Assembly: GCF_965218685.1 (NCBI RefSeq)
Contig: NZ_OZ244657.1
Location: 1,550,001 to 1,614,000 of the forward strand
DNA from: Thalassobius sp965218685
GTDB taxonomy: Bacteria > Pseudomonadota > Alphaproteobacteria > Rhodobacterales > Rhodobacteraceae
Reading direction: 5' to 3'
DNA: 64,000 nucleotides
Below the pieces are notes generated by a model. It was not told the DNA's origin. It searched no databases and saw nothing but the letters and a program-made list of their open reading frames with translations. Positions 54,253 to 62,490 of this stretch are shown here, piece after piece (within the stretch, counting starts at the first letter, position 1; every line of letters starts with the position of its first letter). Position numbers and translations under genes: made by a program.

Positions 54253-55739
54253 GGCCCGACATGAGCAATCTTCCCCATTATCAATTGTATATCGATGGCA
54301 CCTGGTGCGAGGGCGCAAATGGTCAGGTGATGTCCTCCAGTAACCCGGCAACGGGGCAGGACTGGGCCACGTTCGCCTGCGCGGCTGCCGCGGATGTGGA
54401 CCGTGCGGTCGCCGCCGCGCGCCGCGCCCTGAACGATCCTGCCTGGCGTGATCTGACGGCCACGCAGCGCGGTAAGCTGCTGTATCGTTTGGCCGATCTG
54501 ATCGAAGAAAACGCCCAGGCGCTGGGCCGTGTCGAAACGACCGACAGCGGTAAATTGCTGGCCGAAACGGCTGCACAGACGGGCTATGTCGGCGACTATT
54601 ATCGCTATTATGCCGGGCTTGCCGATAAGATCGAAGGCGCTGTGCTGCCCATCGACAAACCGGACATGCATGTCTTTACCCGGCGCGAACCCATTGGCGT
54701 GGTGGCGGCCATCGTGCCGTGGAACGCGCAGATGTTCCTGACGGCAACCAAGCTGGGCCCGGCCTTGGCGGCGGGGTGCACGGTGGTGCTGAAAGCCTCC
54801 GAGATTGCGCCAGCGCCCATGTTGGAATTCGCGCGCCTGTTCGAGAAAGCCGGCTTTCCGCCCGGCGTGATCTCGGTTGTGACGGGGGACGCCGAAAATT
54901 GCGCCATCCCGTTGACGCGCCACCCTGACGTAGACCGGATCGCCTTTACCGGCGGGCCGGAAACCGCGCGTCACGTGATCCGCAACTCGGCCGAGAATTT
55001 CGCGGTAACAACGCTGGAGCTGGGCGGCAAATCCCCCATTCTGGTCTTTGAAGACGCCAATCTGGACAGTGCCGCGAACGGATTGATCGCAGGCAATTTC
55101 GGCGCTTCGGGCCAAAGCTGCGTGGCCGGCTCGCGTGGGTTGGTGCAGCGCTCGATTCTGCCTGTGTTGATCCGGAAAATCGCAGAAAAGGCCGCGGGGA
55201 TCGTCGTGGGCGACCCGCTAGAGGCCGACACGCATGTTGGGCCGCTATGTACGGCTGCGCAGATCGCAAATATCGAACGCACGCTGGACAAGGCGCGCGC
55301 GCAGGGGGCCACCGTCCATTTTGGCGGCCAGCCTCAGGATCGCCCGGGCAACTTCATGACGCCCACGCTGGTGGAGTGCGCCTCGGCCGATACGGAAACC
55401 CTGCATGTTGAAATGTTCGGCCCGGTGATGTCGCTGCTGCCCTTCGACACCGAGGACGAGGCGATCGCGCTGGCCAATGACAGCGAATTTGGCCTGGGAT
55501 CGGGGGTGTTTACGCAGGACGTGGCGCGGGCGCATCGTGTCTCGGGGCGGTTGCACGCCGGGATTTGCTGGGTGAATACCTATCGTGCGATCTCGCCCAT
55601 TGCGCCCTTTGGGGGATTCAATGCCTCGGGCTATGGGCGCGAGGCCGGGGCCGAGGCGGTGCTGGACTATACCCGTACGAAAACCACATGGATCAACACT
55701 TCGGACCAACCTATGGCCAACCCGTTCGTGATGCGCTAG
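54249..55739 (+). CDS. Aldehyde dehydrogenase
   Basis: This 496-aa enzyme carries the base Glu in LELGGKSPILVFEDA and the nucleophile Cys in GASGQSCVAGSR, with cofactor segment VAAIVPWNAQMFLTATKLGP. It lies last in the DUF1185-hydrolase-reductase-monooxygenase operon, so it probably oxidises an aldehyde released from the oxygenated product. The start at 54249 overlaps the monooxygenase stop (ATGA); ATG 54261 is an alternative. It ends against the convergent Tm-1-like gene with a 4-base overlap. Confidence 0.9.
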   Translation: MRPDMSNLPHYQLYIDGTWCEGANGQVMSSSNPATGQDWATFACAAAADVDRAVAAARRALNDPAWRDLTATQRGKLLYRLADLIEENAQALGRVETTDSGKLLAETAAQTGYVGDYYRYYAGLADKIEGAVLPIDKPDMHVFTRREPIGVVAAIVPWNAQMFLTATKLGPALAAGCTVVLKASEIAPAPMLEFARLFEKAGFPPGVISVVTGDAENCAIPLTRHPDVDRIAFTGGPETARHVIRNSAENFAVTTLELGGKSPILVFEDANLDSAANGLIAGNFGASGQSCVAGSRGLVQRSILPVLIRKIAEKAAGIVVGDPLEADTHVGPLCTAAQIANIERTLDKARAQGATVHFGGQPQDRPGNFMTPTLVECASADTETLHVEMFGPVMSLLPFDTEDEAIALANDSEFGLGSGVFTQDVARAHRVSGRLHAGICWVNTYRAISPIAPFGGFNASGYGREAGAEAVLDYTRTKTTWINTSDQPMANPFVMR

Positions 55740-56986
55740 CGGACGGGGCCGCCGTGGGGCCTGATCCGTTCTTCCAGCACCCAGTTGTCCAAGATTTCAA
55801 GGGTTCTGTCGGCGAATGCAGTATCGTTGATATGGGCATCAAGCTCTACCAGCGAGACGTTATCGGGGCAGTTCGCGCGCAGCTCTTCGATAAAGGCGGC
55901 AAGGCCTTCGGCGTCTTCAAGAATGCCGCCCGGCCGATCCCATTCATTTCCCCCTTGCAGCGGCAACAAAAGCACCGTTGGGCCGGTCGCAACCGACAGT
56001 TTTTTGCAAATGGTGCGGGCCATTTCCCGGCGTTGCGCGATGGTCATACTGACCGAGGTCAGCAGCCGGTTATGCGCATGCAGGTCCTGATCGGCAAGTT
56101 TCGGGGGCACCGGGTGCCAGCCGACAAGATCGACCAGATCATAGCATCCGATTGACACGATCTGTGGCACACCAGCCTTACCGGCATTGGTCATACGATC
56201 CTCGCCTGCACTGATCGCTGATCCCATCAGATGGTTGCCCACCTCTTGGGGGGCGAAATCCAGAACGGCGGCGAACTCGCCGTTCGAAGCCAGGCTTTCA
56301 AACGCGCGGCCTCCCATGCCGGTGGCGTGAAACACCGCCAGTTCGAACCCGCGTTCTTCAAGCGCGGGTTTCAGGTGCACCATGTATCGCAGCACGGTTT
56401 TGCCAAAGGACGTCATGCCGATCAAAGGCCGGTCGCGCTTGATGGGCCGCGCGGCACGGGCGGCACCTAACACAGCCCCAGCCGCTTGGGCCAGGGATGC
56501 CTCGCAGACCGAGTTCAGCCCAAACAGCCCGCCGGCCCACAGGATCATCTGAATGTCGGCGGGCAGACGCTCGGGCGGGATCATCGGCGAGAACGAGACC
56601 GTTGAAACGATGTATTTCGGAACGCCGATCGGCAAGGCGCTGCACAGATCCAAAGCCAGATCCGTCCCCATGGAGCCACCCAGAACAAGAACCCCGTCAA
56701 ACACGCCCTCTTTGAACAAACGAGAGGCCAGCAGCGCAGACCCCTTGGCCATGATTTGCATGGCAAGATTTTCGTCCCCGCCATCAATTGCCTCTTGGAT
56801 GGAATGCCCACCTTCTTCGGCGACCTGATGCTTTGAGTAGTCAGCGGGCTTTCGAGGATCACCCAGCACGCTAACGTCCATCGTTTTCACTGCGCCACCC
56901 TGTTCACGGATGACATCTGCGATGAAGTTCAACTCGTCGTCTTTGGTATCGTAGGTTCCTACGACAAGAATGGTCTTTTTTGCCAT
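55736..56986 (-). CDS. Tm-1-like ATP-binding domain protein (UPF0261)
   Basis: The 416-aa protein matches the UPF0261/Tm-1 N-terminal family: KTILVVGTYDTKDDELNFIA at the N-terminus, VLVLGGSMGTDLALDL, and GMTSFGKTVLRYMVHLKPAL. In the tomato virus-resistance protein Tm-1 this domain binds ATP and is fused to a TIM barrel; in bacteria the barrel is often a separate neighbour, but none is present here. It is the last gene of the tctCBA-aldehyde dehydrogenase operon, 22 bases after the dehydrogenase. The enzymatic role is unknown. Confidence 0.85.
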   Translation of the reverse strand: MAKKTILVVGTYDTKDDELNFIADVIREQGGAVKTMDVSVLGDPRKPADYSKHQVAEEGGHSIQEAIDGGDENLAMQIMAKGSALLASRLFKEGVFDGVLVLGGSMGTDLALDLCSALPIGVPKYIVSTVSFSPMIPPERLPADIQMILWAGGLFGLNSVCEASLAQAAGAVLGAARAARPIKRDRPLIGMTSFGKTVLRYMVHLKPALEERGFELAVFHATGMGGRAFESLASNGEFAAVLDFAPQEVGNHLMGSAISAGEDRMTNAGKAGVPQIVSIGCYDLVDLVGWHPVPPKLADQDLHAHNRLLTSVSMTIAQRREMARTICKKLSVATGPTVLLLPLQGGNEWDRPGGILEDAEGLAAFIEELRANCPDNVSLVELDAHINDTAFADRTLEILDNWVLEERIRPHGGPVR

Positions 56987-57008
56987 TTCCTGGCCTCCTG
57001 GCGCCGGA

Positions 57009-58493
57009 TTAAAGTTTGATCCAAGCGGTCTTCAGCTCCATATATTTGTCCAGCGCGTGCAACGATTTGTCGTGCCCGTTGCCCGACTGGCCGACGCCCC
57101 CAAGCGGCACGGTGCCGTCCGAACCCCCGTAGGTATTCACGTGGATAACCCCCGAGCGGATTGCGCGAACCATGTGGTGTGCCCGTGACAAGTTTGATGT
57201 CCAGACCCCGGCAGCAAGGCCATAATCGGTTGAATTGGCGATGCGAATTGCCTCTTCCTGGGTGGTGAAAGATGTGACACCCAGAACCGGCCCGAAAATC
57301 TCTTTCTGCGCGATGGTGGCATCCGGCGCGACACCCGTAACCACGGTCGGGGCCATATAGTAGCCCCCGGTCTCTTGCAGGACACGGTTCCCGCCAGTGG
57401 CAATCTGGCCGCCCTCGGCGATTGCTTTTTCGACGAACGAGAGGTTCTGCAGCAGTTGCTGTTCCGAGTTTACGGCACCGACCTGATTGGCCAGATCCAG
57501 GGGGTCACCAATGCGCAATGTTTCGGCGGCCCGTCCGACGGCCGCGACGAATTCGTCATGGATCGACGCCTCGACCAGAAGGCGCGAGCCGGCAACGCAG
57601 ACCTGGCCCGAGTTGCGGAAAATTCCCATGGCAGCGACCTTGGCCGCCTCGTCCAGGTCTGGTGCGTCGGCGAACACGATGTTGGGGGATTTGCCGCCCA
57701 GTTCCAGATAGACGCGTTTCAGGTTGGACTGCGCGGAATATTCCAGAAGCCGCCGCCCGGTCGGACCCGATCCGGTAAAGACCAGCACGTCCACATCCAT
57801 GGAAAGCCCCATCGCCTGGCCGACCACGGCGCCTTCGCCTGTGACGACGTTCAAAACACCCGGCGGCAGGCCAGCTTCGTGCGCCAGTTCGGCCAGGCGG
57901 ATCAAAGACAACGAGGCCGTTTCCGCAGGTTTCAGAACAACCGAGTTCCCGACCGCCAAGGCCGGTGCCAGCTTCCATGCGCCGATCATCATCGGGAAGT
58001 TCCAGGGCACGATGGCCCCGACAACGCCAACGGGTTCCTTGTGAACCAGCGCCAGCACGTCGTCGGCTGTCGGGGCGATCTCGCCATAGATCTTGTCCAG
58101 CGCTTCGGCATAGTAACGGATCGTCCCCGCCGCCGATCCCGGCTCGGCCTTGAGGGCCATGTTGATTTCAGTGCCATTATCGCGCACGCCCAGAACGGCC
58201 AGCTCAAGCGCGTGGGCTTCCACCAGTTCGGCCCATCTGATCATGACCTTCTTGCGCTCTGCGGGCGACCGCTTGGCCCATCTGCCGTCCTCGTACGCCT
58301 CGCGGGCAGCGGCGATGGCCGCATCCATATCGTTCTTGGTGCCACGGGCCATCGTGGTCAGGACCGAGCCGTCGATCGGCGACAGAACCTCCATCACCCC
58401 GCCGTCCGAAGCCGGAACCGCCTTGCCGTTGATCAGCAGTTGCTGGGGCGCGACAGGCATTGCGCGCAGCGTATCAATTTGACTTTGTTCCAT
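57009..58493 (-). CDS. Aldehyde dehydrogenase, PuuC-like
   Basis: The 494-aa enzyme has VVGAIVPWNFPMMIGAWKLA, the base Glu in LELGGKSPNIVFADA and the nucleophile Cys in RNSGQVCVAGSRLLV. The N-terminal pattern (RWAKRSPAERKKVMIRWAEL) and length match E. coli PuuC, which oxidises gamma-glutamyl-aminobutyraldehyde and 3-hydroxypropionaldehyde. It follows the tctA gene by 4 bases, tying it to the imported substrate. A class III aminotransferase divergent from this operon could make the semialdehyde. Confidence 0.9.
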   Translation of the reverse strand: MEQSQIDTLRAMPVAPQQLLINGKAVPASDGGVMEVLSPIDGSVLTTMARGTKNDMDAAIAAAREAYEDGRWAKRSPAERKKVMIRWAELVEAHALELAVLGVRDNGTEINMALKAEPGSAAGTIRYYAEALDKIYGEIAPTADDVLALVHKEPVGVVGAIVPWNFPMMIGAWKLAPALAVGNSVVLKPAETASLSLIRLAELAHEAGLPPGVLNVVTGEGAVVGQAMGLSMDVDVLVFTGSGPTGRRLLEYSAQSNLKRVYLELGGKSPNIVFADAPDLDEAAKVAAMGIFRNSGQVCVAGSRLLVEASIHDEFVAAVGRAAETLRIGDPLDLANQVGAVNSEQQLLQNLSFVEKAIAEGGQIATGGNRVLQETGGYYMAPTVVTGVAPDATIAQKEIFGPVLGVTSFTTQEEAIRIANSTDYGLAAGVWTSNLSRAHHMVRAIRSGVIHVNTYGGSDGTVPLGGVGQSGNGHDKSLHALDKYMELKTAWIKL

Positions 58494-58497
58494 GGGT

Positions 58498-60015
58498 TTA
58501 CCGCATCTGAGTGTCGTGAAGGTCGTGATCTTCCTGGGGCTGGTGGGCCCGGTATTCCTTGATCAGGGTGCGAATGTGCATTGCCAGAACCAGAATAATA
58601 ATGAGGAAGAGGATGAATGTGATTGGACGATCGATCATATCCAATGGGGTCTTGAGCCGGGGCAGGGCCGAGCGCAGCTTGACCTCCATGATACCGCCCA
58701 GAACCATGCCCAGAATGATCGGGACAATCGGCAGGTTCAGACGCTTGAGGATCATGCCCAACACCCCGAAACCGGCCGCAAGCATACAGTCGGTCAAAGA
58801 GTTGCGCAGCGAATAGACCCCAACGAAGGACAGGATCAGGATCAGAACGCCCAGGAACCGGGTCGGAACGCGGATGATCCTTGTCAGCAGGTTCGTGGAC
58901 ATCATCAGAAAGCAGATCACAACGATGTTCAGCAAGATCAGCGCAATATAAAGCGCGTAGACCAGATCAATGTTGTTCTGAAACAGCTGCGGGCCGGGGA
59001 TCACGTTATGGACATAAAAGACTGACAGCATCATGGCCGTCAGGGCCTCTCCGGGGATGCCAAGCGCCAGCAAAGGGATCATCGCCGCGGCGGGGACCGC
59101 GTTGTTGGCCGCCTCGGATGCGATTAGCCCCTCAGGCGAGCCCTTGCCGAACGCGTCCGGGTCCTTCGACGTCTTTTGGGCGTAGGTATAGCTCATGAAT
59201 TGCGCGGTAAACTCGCCGACGCCCGGAATCATACCCATGATGACCCCAAAGCCCGAGGCAACGGTGGCCACGCGTTTATGCCTCATCAGCTCTTTGAAAC
59301 CTGCGGTCAGGCGGCCCGTAACCGGCTTGGCCTCGGGGCTGTCATCGGGGGCTGTCAGCAAAAAGAACGCCTGACTTAGGGCGAACAGGCCCAGCACCAC
59401 GACAATCAGGTTGATGCCCGAGCTCAGGAACGACACGCCGAAAGTGTAGCGCTGGGTATAGGTCACTGCGTCCAGTCCGACGGTGTTCAGGAAAATCCCG
59501 AACATCGCCAGCATGCCCGCGGCAAAGATCTGACCCCTGTGCGACAGAACAACAAGGATGATCCCCAGCAAGGCCGCCAGAAAGATTTCCCGGCTGCCGA
59601 ACATGGGGGCGATGACGGCCAGAACCGGCGAAAGCAGGATCAGGCAGAGAATGCCAAAAATCCCCCCCCAGAACGAGGCCGAGTAGGCTAGGGAAACCGC
59701 CCTGTGCGCTTCGCCGCGTTTGGTCATCGGATACCCGTCATAGGATGTCAGCGCGTTGACCGCCGTGCCCGGCGTATTGATCAGAACCGCGGGTATCGCA
59801 CCGCCGTACATGGACGAGCCATAGATTCCCAGCAGCATCGTCAGACCAACAATCGGGTCCAACGAGAAGGTCGCTGGCAAAAGGATGGCGATCGCAACCG
59901 CTGGCCCGACGCCAGGGATGGCGCCAATGATAACGCCGCCAATAGAGCCGACCAGCAAAGCGATCAGGACATCCCATCGGGCAAGTAGTTCGGCCCCGGC
60001 CAGTAAGTTTTCCAT
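58498..60015 (-). CDS. Tripartite tricarboxylate transporter permease, TctA family
   Basis: The 505-aa inner membrane protein has about 12 helices and the family GxxPGxG motifs in both halves, GAIPGVGPAVAIAILLP and MIPGVGEFTAQF. It is the large permease that moves an organic acid with Na+ or H+ down to the cytoplasm. The tctB gene ends 12 bases before its start. Substrates in the family include citrate, tricarballylate, glutamate and aromatic acids such as terephthalate. Confidence 0.93.
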   Translation of the reverse strand: MENLLAGAELLARWDVLIALLVGSIGGVIIGAIPGVGPAVAIAILLPATFSLDPIVGLTMLLGIYGSSMYGGAIPAVLINTPGTAVNALTSYDGYPMTKRGEAHRAVSLAYSASFWGGIFGILCLILLSPVLAVIAPMFGSREIFLAALLGIILVVLSHRGQIFAAGMLAMFGIFLNTVGLDAVTYTQRYTFGVSFLSSGINLIVVVLGLFALSQAFFLLTAPDDSPEAKPVTGRLTAGFKELMRHKRVATVASGFGVIMGMIPGVGEFTAQFMSYTYAQKTSKDPDAFGKGSPEGLIASEAANNAVPAAAMIPLLALGIPGEALTAMMLSVFYVHNVIPGPQLFQNNIDLVYALYIALILLNIVVICFLMMSTNLLTRIIRVPTRFLGVLILILSFVGVYSLRNSLTDCMLAAGFGVLGMILKRLNLPIVPIILGMVLGGIMEVKLRSALPRLKTPLDMIDRPITFILFLIIILVLAMHIRTLIKEYRAHQPQEDHDLHDTQMR

Positions 60016-60027
60016 CTCTGGCTCCGA

Positions 60028-60567
60028 TCAGAAGTAAGTGAGCATGATTTGGCGCAACCCGTCGGGCAGCGCTTCATATATCTGACCGCCCGGCAGCTTG
60101 ACCTGCAGGAAGGTTTTGAACAGCAGAACGATTGATATTGCGGCAACGCCTGCTCCGATCAGTATGACGCGGCTGCGATACCCCATGCGCAGCACCAGAA
60201 GCAGGGCAAAAAGCACCGTGGTCGGCAAATAGCCCAGATAGGGGACCGCAAAGGCGTAGGCGACAAACCACAGCGCAAATTCGATCGCCGACGCCCAAAG
60301 CACCACCTCTCTCCAGCGCCCGTCGATGCGTTCGGACAGGATCGAGCCCATCAGATGCAGGGCCGCAAACACTGTCATGCCGATCAACGATACTGCGGGC
60401 CAGAAACGTGGTTGGGCAAACAGTTTTGCGCCTGGGCGATAGGCGGTCTGGTCCGCAAGATGGGCAAGCAGGAACACCGAAAAAGCCAGGAACAGCCACG
60501 CGAAAACAATGTCTCCGGGTCGGCGGTACCGCTTGAACAAATTCTGTAGGGTTTTGATCCGTGACAT
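60028..60567 (-). CDS. Tripartite tricarboxylate transporter small membrane subunit, TctB family
   Basis: This 179-aa protein has four hydrophobic segments (VFAWLFLAFSVFLLAHLADQ, FWPAVSLIGMTVFAALHLMG, then two more) and a short C-terminal tail, the normal shape of TctB. It follows the tctC gene by 59 bases and precedes tctA by 12, in the usual C-B-A order. Confidence 0.88.
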   Translation of the reverse strand: MSRIKTLQNLFKRYRRPGDIVFAWLFLAFSVFLLAHLADQTAYRPGAKLFAQPRFWPAVSLIGMTVFAALHLMGSILSERIDGRWREVVLWASAIEFALWFVAYAFAVPYLGYLPTTVLFALLLVLRMGYRSRVILIGAGVAAISIVLLFKTFLQVKLPGGQIYEALPDGLRQIMLTYF

Positions 60568-60626
60568 GTGGCGCCTCTGGGGAAAAGGCCGGGCAAAGGG
60601 GGCTTTGCCCGGTCAATGGCTGGGGC

Positions 60627-61571
60627 TTAGTTGCCCAGCACCTTGCCGATGTGATCCAGCGTCGCGATATCGGCAGCGATTTGCGCCTTCACGTCATCTG
60701 CGCTCTGCCAATAGACCGCGGCACCGGTTTCCGCCGCCAGGGTTTGCGCGCGCTCGGACATCACGGTCTTTTTCGCCACGGCAATGATTTTGTCGCGAAC
60801 GTCCTGCGGGGTGTCTTTGTGCACGAACAGGCCGTTCCACAAGGCGACATTCAGGTCCGGCGCCAGCTCAGCCACGGTCGGGGTGTCGGGGGTCAGCGGG
60901 ATACGCTCGGACCCGATCGAGGCCAGAACCTTCACTTTGTCCAGACACGGCAGGATCAGCTGTAGCGTGGTGTTGATCACGTCCACATCACCCGAGGCCA
61001 GCGTGTTGCAATCCAGCGCATCAAACGCAGCATCTGCGGCGTAGGAAAACCCCATTTCCTTGGCCAGGCCCATGGTGACCTGGGTCGGCACCAAAGGCGC
61101 GCCGAAGTGGCCCAGCACAACATCGTTTTCCTTGGCATGCGCTGCAAGACCGGCCATGTCCGCGTAAGGTGCGTTGGCGCTCGCCGCAATTACAAACGGA
61201 TAGGTCAGGAAATTGCCCAGCGGCTCGAACGGGTCCGGATTCAGCTCGGGGATACCGATGTTCGGGCCAACGACCGGGATCGCGATGATAAAGGATCCGA
61301 TGGTGTATCCGTCAGCGGGTGCCGTCGCCACCGAGATTGCTCCGGGGAACGGACCGCCGCCACCACCGGGCTTGTTAACCACGGCTGCGGGCACGTCATA
61401 GGCTGCCTGGAAATCCTCGGCAATCATCCGCGTCAGCACGTCCTCCAGATCACCGGGGGGCCAGGGCACCACGAACTCTACAGGTTTTTCGGGATATTCG
61501 GCCAGGGCCGGACCGGCCAGCGCAGTGGCCGCGACAAGGGCGGCAGTAACTCTTTTCTTGAACTTAGACAT
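60627..61571 (-). CDS. Tripartite tricarboxylate transporter substrate-binding protein, TctC family
   Basis: The 314-aa periplasmic protein has a signal peptide (residues 1-24, cut near ALA) and the TctC core VEFVVPWPPGDLEDVLTRMI, VNKPGGGGGPFPGA and ATAPADGYTIG. It captures an organic acid for the TctAB permease. The ATG has GGGAGAA about 6 bases upstream. It starts the five-gene operon and is divergent from the IclR gene, with operator-like repeats between. The ligand cannot be read from sequence. Confidence 0.92.
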   Translation of the reverse strand: MSKFKKRVTAALVAATALAGPALAEYPEKPVEFVVPWPPGDLEDVLTRMIAEDFQAAYDVPAAVVNKPGGGGGPFPGAISVATAPADGYTIGSFIIAIPVVGPNIGIPELNPDPFEPLGNFLTYPFVIAASANAPYADMAGLAAHAKENDVVLGHFGAPLVPTQVTMGLAKEMGFSYAADAAFDALDCNTLASGDVDVINTTLQLILPCLDKVKVLASIGSERIPLTPDTPTVAELAPDLNVALWNGLFVHKDTPQDVRDKIIAVAKKTVMSERAQTLAAETGAAVYWQSADDVKAQIAADIATLDHIGKVLGN

Positions 61572-61585
61572 TCATTTCTCCCTGA

Positions 61586-61614
61586 TTGGTTCATTATTTA
61601 AACCGTTGGTTCAT
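61586..61614. promoter_or_regulatory. Direct repeats, candidate IclR operator
   Basis: TTGGTTCAT occurs at 61586-61594 and again at 61606-61614, starts 20 bases apart, about two helical turns, in the 114-base gap between the tct operon and the IclR gene. The first copy is also part of the palindrome-like GGTTCATTATTTAAACC. Such pairs suit an IclR dimer of dimers. Confidence 0.55.
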
Positions 61615-61685
61615 AAAAAAGGTTGCCTTGTTAAATCTATCCTGTCAAATTTTTTCTCAGGAACCCGTAGAAACAGAGATGCCTA

Positions 61686-62474
61686 ATGTCCGTCATTGCC
61701 AAAGCCCTAGATCTGCTTGCCTACTTCACAGAGGCGCAACCCGAGATCGGGCTGTCGCAGTTCCGCCGGTTGGCCAAGCACGACAAGGCGACCACTTACC
61801 GGTATCTTCAGGCGCTGGAACAGGCTGGATTCGTTGAGAAAAATCCGCAGACCAAGGCCTATCGCATTGGCCCGGCCGTTCTGCATCTTGCCAAGATGAG
61901 AGAGCTGACAGTCCCAAGAAAGGACGGCGCTCGGAAGGCGATCGAGGCGCTTTCCGATGTAACGGGCGAGACCGCGCACTTGTCCATTCTTTCGGGCACG
62001 ACCCTGCACGCTGTGCTGGCCAGAGAATCAGTTCAACACTCCATTCGGGCCATTATCGACATCCAGACGCTTCCGTTGCATGCGACGGCGTCGGGGCAAT
62101 GTGCGATCGCGCATGGGCCGGAAGAGCTGTTCGAAGCCGCCCTTGAGAACCTGACAAGATTTACCTCGGAAACCGCCCTGTCCAAAGAGCAGCTTCAGGC
62201 AGCGATACAGCAGGTCAGGGGGTCCGGGTTCGGCTATTCCCATGGTGGATTTGAACAGGATGTCGTTGGCTTTGCCGCCCCGGTTTTCGATGAAACCAAC
62301 CATCTGGCCGGTACTGTGGCGGTCGCCAGCGTCGCCAGCCGCGTTTCCCCCGAAACCGAGCTTGCGATCAAGAAAAACCTTGTGCTTGCAAGCCGAGAGA
62401 TCACGCACAACTGGGGCGGCACAGTGCCAGCGTCAGTCGAAAAAAACTGGTCAAAACTTGACCTGAAAACTTAG
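61686..62474 (+). CDS. IclR family transcriptional regulator
   Basis: The 262-aa protein has the IclR winged helix (LDLLAYFTEAQPEIGLSQFR, then KHDKATTYRYLQALEQAGFV) and the GAF-like effector domain with ETAHLSILSG, PLHATASGQCAIAHG and GYSHGGFEQDVVGFAAPVFD. It is divergent from tctCBA and precedes the aminotransferase gene by 16 bases, so it likely senses the imported substrate or a product. Confidence 0.93.
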   Translation: MSVIAKALDLLAYFTEAQPEIGLSQFRRLAKHDKATTYRYLQALEQAGFVEKNPQTKAYRIGPAVLHLAKMRELTVPRKDGARKAIEALSDVTGETAHLSILSGTTLHAVLARESVQHSIRAIIDIQTLPLHATASGQCAIAHGPEELFEAALENLTRFTSETALSKEQLQAAIQQVRGSGFGYSHGGFEQDVVGFAAPVFDETNHLAGTVAVASVASRVSPETELAIKKNLVLASREITHNWGGTVPASVEKNWSKLDLKT

Positions 62475-62490
62475 GAACAGGACACCCAAG

